Position numbers and translations under genes: made by a program. From the IMG/VR virus record IMGVR_UViG_3300029309_000337, positions 1 to 24,360 of that record: 24,360 bases of DNA. One strand, written 5' to 3'. The notes beneath the pieces were generated by a model. That model ran no database searches. It saw only the letters and a program-made list of their open reading frames with translations, and was not told the DNA's origin. Numbering within the stretch: position 1 is the first letter of the stretch; every line of letters starts with the position of its first letter. Below are positions 19,792 to 24,360 of the stretch, one piece after another. The DNA is from a virus.

Positions 19792-20130
19792 TTAAGCACT
19801 TTTTTCATCAAATATTTCTAAATAACTTACAACGCCCTCAATTTTATTAGCGGTAGCTACTTGTATTTTAAGTATATCGCCTGATTCTAAAACCAAAGGT
19901 GCTATAACTCCATTATCCGTAGTATCTGCCGCTAAATCTTTATGGTATATTTTATATGTTTGACTAGCGGACGAATCTGTAAAAAAAATTTCTGTTTGTA
20001 TTGCAGAAGCGTCATCATTATTTATTTGAATACTTTTTACAATTGCCGTTCTATTAGTAGGAACGGTGTAAATTGTTGTTAAATTAGTATTTGATAAATT
20101 AAAACCTGAATTTTTATATACATTTGCCAT
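19792..20130 (-). CDS. small virion structural protein (head-tail or tail)
   Basis: A 112-residue all-beta protein: 'MANVYKNSGFNL', 'TTIYTVPTNRTAIVKSIQINN', 'QTEIFFTDSSASQTYKIYHKDL', 'VLESGDILKIQVATANKIEGVVSYLEIFDE'. I recognise this as a recurring phage structural family whose individual role is not established. It begins after the last fibre-like gene with a two-base gap. Confidence 0.6.
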   Translation of the reverse strand: MANVYKNSGFNLSNTNLTTIYTVPTNRTAIVKSIQINNDDASAIQTEIFFTDSSASQTYKIYHKDLAADTTDNGVIAPLVLESGDILKIQVATANKIEGVVSYLEIFDEKSA

Positions 20131-20132
20131 TT

Positions 20133-21164
20133 TTATCTGGCCGTACAGGGTATATTGTTTGAACCTACTAATGATTGACCAAATGCCATGTAGATATAAT
20201 TTCTACCACTTCCATTTGTCCAAGTATCATTAACTCTATGCTTTATACCATTGCTTGTAAAATCCATATAGTTTGTACTTGAACTTGCAGCATTAGATAG
20301 ATTAGGTCTTAAATATTCTGCCACAACATTATGTGGGTCTCTTTTGTTATCAAACATAATCCAATCTTGAGCCTCAGAAAAACATTTAATCATAACAAAC
20401 GCAGGTTTAAATCCTGTATAAACAAATGCACCATCTGCATTTCCATTACCAGTATAAGAACCAAACTTGCTGTAACCAGTTTTTTCTGCAAAGCAGTAAG
20501 CTATATACTTTTCTCCACTTGTATTAACTACATTATTTGTTCCAATACTAAAAACAGAATTTGTAGGAGTAGTATCTTGCCACAAAGTTGAGTTTGTTCC
20601 ACCAGTTCCAGTAGAGTTTAGTATTATATGTTTTGTTGCACCTCTACTTACATGATAAACATACCAATCATCATTTTGGTCTAAATTTTTAACAATTATC
20701 ATTTTAGGCACTGCACCTAAGCCATGACCAACAGTAGCATTACTTCCTGTTCCTGTGTATGAACATATTGAAAAACCTGCTGTTGTATTAACAGAAGTAT
20801 AAGTAGTATTTATTGAACCATCTGTATTTGATGAACCTGCTCCAGTTCCTGCTTTCCAGTTCCATGAAGCAAAAGTAGCACCATTTCCATTACCACCAGC
20901 ATCAGAACCAACACTAAAACCATCAGAATCAAAACTAGTTATTCCTGATAATGTACTTTCTGAATCAGAAGAATTTGATTTTAAAAATTTATTTACACCT
21001 CTAACTGCATCAAATAATCCATGATTGTAAGTATTAGACCTAGATTTATACCATACCCAATCAGGCTGAAAACCTACACCTGTTAAAGATTGTGTTCCAC
21101 CATTTCCTGTATAAAGTTTAGTATTAAAATGATCTGTTGATTTATTAATTGTTGTGTATGCCAT
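20133..21164 (-). CDS. tail fibre protein with DUF7483-type modules
   Basis: A 343-residue beta-rich protein rich in Asn, Ser, Thr and Gly. Two halves have related motifs: N-terminal 'YTGNGGTQSLTGVGFQPDWVW' (18-38) and C-terminal 'YTGNGNADGAFVYTGFKPAFVMIK', with 'TGSNATVGHGLGAVPKMIIVKN' between. This is the DUF7483-type repeat that I know from marine phage fibres. The C-terminal half matches 23676-24360 strongly, and both end in TAR. Starts by TAATG. Probably binds host surface. Confidence 0.7.
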   Translation of the reverse strand: MAYTTINKSTDHFNTKLYTGNGGTQSLTGVGFQPDWVWYKSRSNTYNHGLFDAVRGVNKFLKSNSSDSESTLSGITSFDSDGFSVGSDAGGNGNGATFASWNWKAGTGAGSSNTDGSINTTYTSVNTTAGFSICSYTGTGSNATVGHGLGAVPKMIIVKNLDQNDDWYVYHVSRGATKHIILNSTGTGGTNSTLWQDTTPTNSVFSIGTNNVVNTSGEKYIAYCFAEKTGYSKFGSYTGNGNADGAFVYTGFKPAFVMIKCFSEAQDWIMFDNKRDPHNVVAEYLRPNLSNAASSSTNYMDFTSNGIKHRVNDTWTNGSGRNYIYMAFGQSLVGSNNIPCTAR

Positions 21165-22501
21165 TATAAGTTTAATCCTTTTGTTGATAAAGCAGTATAT
21201 CCTGTTGGTACATCATACTCAAAAATTCCATTATTACTAGCATTAGTCCCTGCACTAGATACCGCTGTTGTTCCGAAGTAGCCATTGCCGAAGTTAATTG
21301 ACCATTTACCTCTTGCACTATCGGTGTTATCTCCAAAAGCAAAAAAGTAATCTGTATTATCATTTATTGATATTGCACCTGTTCCTGAAGCACCACTTGT
21401 AGGATCTCCACTATTTAACCAAGTTCCATTTTTTCCAAAATATAATTTATTATTTACTGTATCACAGGCAATTTGAATAATATCATTCGTTGTAAAAGTC
21501 GCCCAAGTTCCTGATTGTGTACTAGTTGCTTTTAAAACATCGCCTTGATTTCCTCTAAATCCAACACCACCAGTAATATTAGGTAAAGCTGTATTACTAC
21601 CACCACTTCCAGTAGTCACATTTGATGCTATACCACAAGTATTTTGGTTCATTGCAATTACTTTTCCCTCACAATAGAATTTTGTAGCTTCTGGTATTTT
21701 TAAAGTTGATGTATTATAAGTCCAAGCACTTTGACCATGTTCTACTGTGTTATTTCCTTCAGTAAAAGTTGATGATTGGTAATAATTATCCAAAGGATTC
21801 ATTGTAGCAAAAACATTGCTTGGATTATCTTCTGTTTTTGTTAGTGTACCAGTAGAAAGTGTCCAATCATTACTATTAGGCGATTGGTCTGTTAATCCAT
21901 TTCCATCTTTTAAAATCCAATACCCAGTTGTTCCATAAGAAACACTTGGTGAGGTATTTATTTTCCATTCTCCAGTTGTGCTGTCTGTTGAACCAAAGTC
22001 AGATGCAGCATAGGCATAACCATCTGTAAGATGTACATGCGATAATAAACCATTAAAGTAGTCATAACCACCATAAGCTGAACTTCCACCTATATCATGC
22101 GTTCCTGATTTATTAAAATGTAAATCGACATTTTGTCCTGGATAAGTTTCAGTATCAAAAGCAGTTTGCTGTACACCGTTAATATAAATTTTTACTCTGT
22201 TAGATGCTGTCGCTTGTGCTGTATCTACAGCTACCACTACATGATACCAAGCGTTAGGATCATTAAAAGTCATAGATGGTCTTAAATCCATACCTTGACT
22301 TTCATAAAATTGTATTTTTTGAGTGCTACCAGTTATTATAAATCTACAATAATTAGATAGAGTTTGACCAAAAACTTGTCTTGAATTTCCGCCTCCACCA
22401 TCAGTATAATTTATTCTTGATACTTTCATCCAAAATGACATAGTCCATTTTTTCTGATTTCCACTTGCAAATGTTCTTACTATTCTAGTTGCTGCTGACA
22501 T
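21164..22501 (-). CDS. tail fibre/adhesin with LamG-like and SPRY-like domains
   Basis: A 445-residue beta protein. Residues 10-190 look like a concanavalin/LamG fold ('KKWTMSFWMKVS', 'WYHVVVAVDT', 'VKIYINGVQQT', 'DYFNGLLSHVHLTDG'), followed by a SPRY-like domain (about 255-440: 'KFYCEGKVIA', 'IACDTVNNKLYFGKNGTWLNSG', 'WSINFGNGYFG'). Both bind carbohydrates or proteins in other adhesins. Two TAATG junctions link it to its neighbours. Likely a host-recognition fibre. Confidence 0.7.
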   Translation of the reverse strand: MSAATRIVRTFASGNQKKWTMSFWMKVSRINYTDGGGGNSRQVFGQTLSNYCRFIITGSTQKIQFYESQGMDLRPSMTFNDPNAWYHVVVAVDTAQATASNRVKIYINGVQQTAFDTETYPGQNVDLHFNKSGTHDIGGSSAYGGYDYFNGLLSHVHLTDGYAYAASDFGSTDSTTGEWKINTSPSVSYGTTGYWILKDGNGLTDQSPNSNDWTLSTGTLTKTEDNPSNVFATMNPLDNYYQSSTFTEGNNTVEHGQSAWTYNTSTLKIPEATKFYCEGKVIAMNQNTCGIASNVTTGSGGSNTALPNITGGVGFRGNQGDVLKATSTQSGTWATFTTNDIIQIACDTVNNKLYFGKNGTWLNSGDPTSGASGTGAISINDNTDYFFAFGDNTDSARGKWSINFGNGYFGTTAVSSAGTNASNNGIFEYDVPTGYTALSTKGLNL

Positions 22502-23673
22502 TAGTTAAATTGTGCTCCTCCCGACGCTCCATGAGATATTGTAATTGAAAACTGACGGTCCGCTGTTTGCCCCTCTGCATCCGTTGCTCGTATAGTAAAC
22601 GTATACGTAGTCGTTTGCGTTGACCCTGACTCAGTTCCAGATATCACACCAGAGTTATTAATAGTTACACCACCTGGAAAACTTCCAGATGTCTTAGCAA
22701 AGCTTGTAGCATTTGTTGCAGCAACTGTAAAGTTGACAGATCCTGCAGCGGCCACTGTTCCTAGGCTACCTGCAGATGTTGTCCATGCAGGTGCATCAGA
22801 TACAGTTAGTAAAGCTGTTCCAGATCTACATGCGATACCATCATTGTTCTCTAATCTTAAAAAATATGTACCGTCAACTGGTAAAGTAAAGTTTGCGGTT
22901 ACAGATGTTGCACTTGTAAATGTCACAGAGTTTGCGGTCACGATCGCACCAGTGGATGCATTGATCGCATCAACAAAAGGTGGTGTAGAACTATCTTTGA
23001 AATTTGTACCAGTAATAACCACGTTGGTTGCATTGTTCTCGATAACACTTGGACTGATAGATGAGATAGTTGGAAACGTAATACTGTCTGCAAAAGATAA
23101 TGTCCCTGATCCGTTGGTCGAGATTACTTGGTTTGCTGTACCATCAGTTGTTGGTAATTTTAAAAATACACCAGTGTTAATTGTTGGTGAATTATGTATT
23201 GTGTGATTACCCATGTGTGCATGTGATGAACATTGATAATATAAAATGCTTGGTGTATCTTTATCTACAGCAATTGTTGTGTTTGCACCTGAGTTTCCTG
23301 GTGCAGGTGAACTGCCTGTGTTAGTTACTCCAGTCGTAAATTCTGTTGTCTTAGCAGCATCAACATAAAATCTTATTGGGTGTCCAGAGTTAGTTCCATC
23401 TGATTGATCAAACTTATAATAATATGGCTTTGCTGTATCATTACCTTTTAACTCTATGATTGGCGCTTCAATACCATTTATAAAATATGCATTAGAACTA
23501 CCAACACCATTGTAAGGGTGAGCTGCAGTTTTAGTTGCAACTGTAACTGTGTATACTATTGGAGCAGATGATGACGCGTAAGGACTAAGAAAACCTCCAC
23601 CACCAGAATCTTTACTGATGATCAGATTACCGTCTTGGTCCTGTATCGTATCTACTTTTAATATACTGCTCAT
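22501..23673 (-). CDS. fibre protein with cupredoxin-like, IPT/TIG-like and Ig-like domains
   Basis: A 390-residue protein. 'MSSILKVDTIQDQDGN' (1-16) is a common phage fibre start. Residues about 40-160 resemble a cupredoxin: His98 ('SGHPIRFY'), then Cys148-x2-His151-x2-Met154 in 'YYQCSSHAHMGN', the ligand set of type-1 copper proteins. Then an IPT/TIG-like domain (about 200-295: 'TISSISPSVIENNATNVVITGTNF') and a putative Ig of the He_PIG type ('GGVTINNSGVISGT…TYTFTIRATDAEGQ'). The gene is visibly more GC-rich than its neighbours, which suggests recent transfer. TAATG links it to the next gene; the fibre partner at 23676 precedes it. Confidence 0.68.
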   Translation of the reverse strand: MSSILKVDTIQDQDGNLIISKDSGGGGFLSPYASSSAPIVYTVTVATKTAAHPYNGVGSSNAYFINGIEAPIIELKGNDTAKPYYYKFDQSDGTNSGHPIRFYVDAAKTTEFTTGVTNTGSSPAPGNSGANTTIAVDKDTPSILYYQCSSHAHMGNHTIHNSPTINTGVFLKLPTTDGTANQVISTNGSGTLSFADSITFPTISSISPSVIENNATNVVITGTNFKDSSTPPFVDAINASTGAIVTANSVTFTSATSVTANFTLPVDGTYFLRLENNDGIACRSGTALLTVSDAPAWTTSAGSLGTVAAAGSVNFTVAATNATSFAKTSGSFPGGVTINNSGVISGTESGSTQTTTYTFTIRATDAEGQTADRQFSITISHGASGGAQFN

Positions 23674-23675
23674 AA

Positions 23676-24360
23676 TTATCTTGCCGTTGCTGGTATACCT
23701 TGTCCTACGTTAGCCACAAGAGGTTCTGCTGCAAATGCCATGTAGATGTAGTCATTTGTTGTATTTACTTCATCATTGCCAACTCTACATTTAAAACCAT
23801 TTGATAACATATCTATTGCTGGAATAGTAGAACTAGTTGAACCACTGCCTCGTCTTCCTTCAGGTTCATTTCTATTTGCATATAAAGTTTTATTAACATT
23901 AGGATTAAAAGTCTGTCTAGTAGTATCAAAAATTGACCAAGATTTATTAGAACCAGATGATGTGCTTTTAATCATAACCCAAGCAGGTTTAAATCCTGTG
24001 TAAACAAATGTTCCATCAGCATTTCCATTACCAATATATTTTCCAAATTTTGAATATCCTTTTTTTTCTGCAAAGCAGTAAGCCATAAACGATGAGCCAT
24101 TGTTACTTACTGCACTATTTGCTCCAATACTAAATACTTGGTTAGTTGGTAAAGTGTCACTGAAAAAATCAGCATTATTAGTTCTAGCTGCTGTGCTTTG
24201 TAATTGTATAAAATAATCAGCAGGTGCGGTTGCATCTATTCCTTTATGATAAGTAGCCCAAACATCAGAACCTGAATAAGATTTTAAAATAACTACTTCA
24301 GGTGCTGCTGACAATCCATGTCCAACAGTTCCTGCAGAACCACCACCAGTATACTTAACA
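23676..24360 (-). CDS. tail fibre protein with DUF7483-type repeat (5' end missing)
   Basis: The frame remains open to the right edge, so the gene is truncated at its start. Upstream of the TTG at 24314 it continues in frame as 'VKYTGGGSAGTVGHGL', which lines up with 'SYTGTGSNATVGHGL' in the fibre 20133-21164. The shared C-terminal half ('YCFAEKKGYSKFGKYIGNGNADGTFVYTGFKPAWVMIK' in outline) and ending 'GIPATAR' show the two are paralogues. Probable host-binding fibre. Confidence 0.7.
   Translation of the reverse strand, partial: VKYTGGGSAGTVGHGLSAAPEVVILKSYSGSDVWATYHKGIDATAPADYFIQLQSTAARTNNADFFSDTLPTNQVFSIGANSAVSNNGSSFMAYCFAEKKGYSKFGKYIGNGNADGTFVYTGFKPAWVMIKSTSSGSNKSWSIFDTTRQTFNPNVNKTLYANRNEPEGRRGSGSTSSTIPAIDMLSNGFKCRVGNDEVNTTNDYIYMAFAAEPLVANVGQGIPATAR

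Noticed and set aside
22733-23206. 157-codon plus-strand frame within the cupredoxin/Ig fibre gene
   Set aside because: Long only because the fibre gene is more GC-rich and so has fewer stops on the opposite strand; no ribosome site or pattern.
1-24360. tRNA genes, CRISPR arrays, insertion sequences, integrase or attachment sites
   Set aside because: No cloverleaf, regularly spaced repeats, transposase or recombinase motif, or att-like direct repeats were found by reading both strands.

Overview
The window is a stretch of an AT-rich tailed-phage genome. Small terminase, holin, peptidase endolysin, ejection-type internal virion proteins and tail fibres are all recognisable. The base composition (roughly 30% GC by eye), the strongly A/T-ending codons and several small protein families that I know mainly from uncultured marine phages point to a marine phage of podovirus type, possibly infecting SAR11-like bacteria. 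The host is inference. No integrase, portal, capsid, large terminase, DNA polymerase, tRNA or CRISPR is visible. The right edge cuts a fibre gene, so head genes probably lie beyond it.

Layout. (1) 1-1400: small terminase, an unknown gene and a winged-helix replication-type protein, all on the minus strand, with a cluster of dyad symmetries at 548-649 and a duplicated palindrome (1051-1070, 1388-1407). (2) 1526-4427, plus strand: small unknown genes, then two DNA methyltransferases of different motif order with tiny genes tucked between and after them. (3) 4402-6558, minus strand: a compact overlapping operon of a short HExxH metalloprotein, a zinc-ribbon protein, an MT-A70 methyltransferase, a conserved phage protein and a 2OG-Fe(II) oxygenase-like protein. 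(4) 6664-10259, plus strand: recombination and regulation block with a RecB/Cas4-like nuclease apparently split into N- and C-terminal genes, an ERF/Rad52-like annealing protein, a possible SSB, a stand-alone LexA-type DNA-binding domain and an XRE regulator. (5) 10311-11279, minus strand: a chain of tiny lysine-rich proteins. (6) 11270-14001, minus strand: lysis and accessory cassette (M15 peptidase, 3TM-type holin, coiled coils, small secreted or Cys-rich proteins, a Holliday-resolvase-like nuclease). (7) 14006-19755: internal virion/ejection proteins and a GNAT-like protein. (8) 19792-24360: fibre and adhesion proteins.

How it works together. The late block reads leftward from about 24.4 kb to 10.3 kb as one nearly gapless transcription unit in which many genes are joined by one-base stop/start overlaps (TAATG), suggesting translational coupling. 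The early blocks point outward from two short divergent control regions (about 1364-1525 and 6559-6663). DNA modification (three methyltransferases and an oxygenase) and DNA recombination (annealase and nucleases) dominate the early genes.

Many start codons were moved inward from the longest possible frame because a clear Shine-Dalgarno sequence precedes the internal start. Eleven genes shorter than about 60 codons were found by hand translation.
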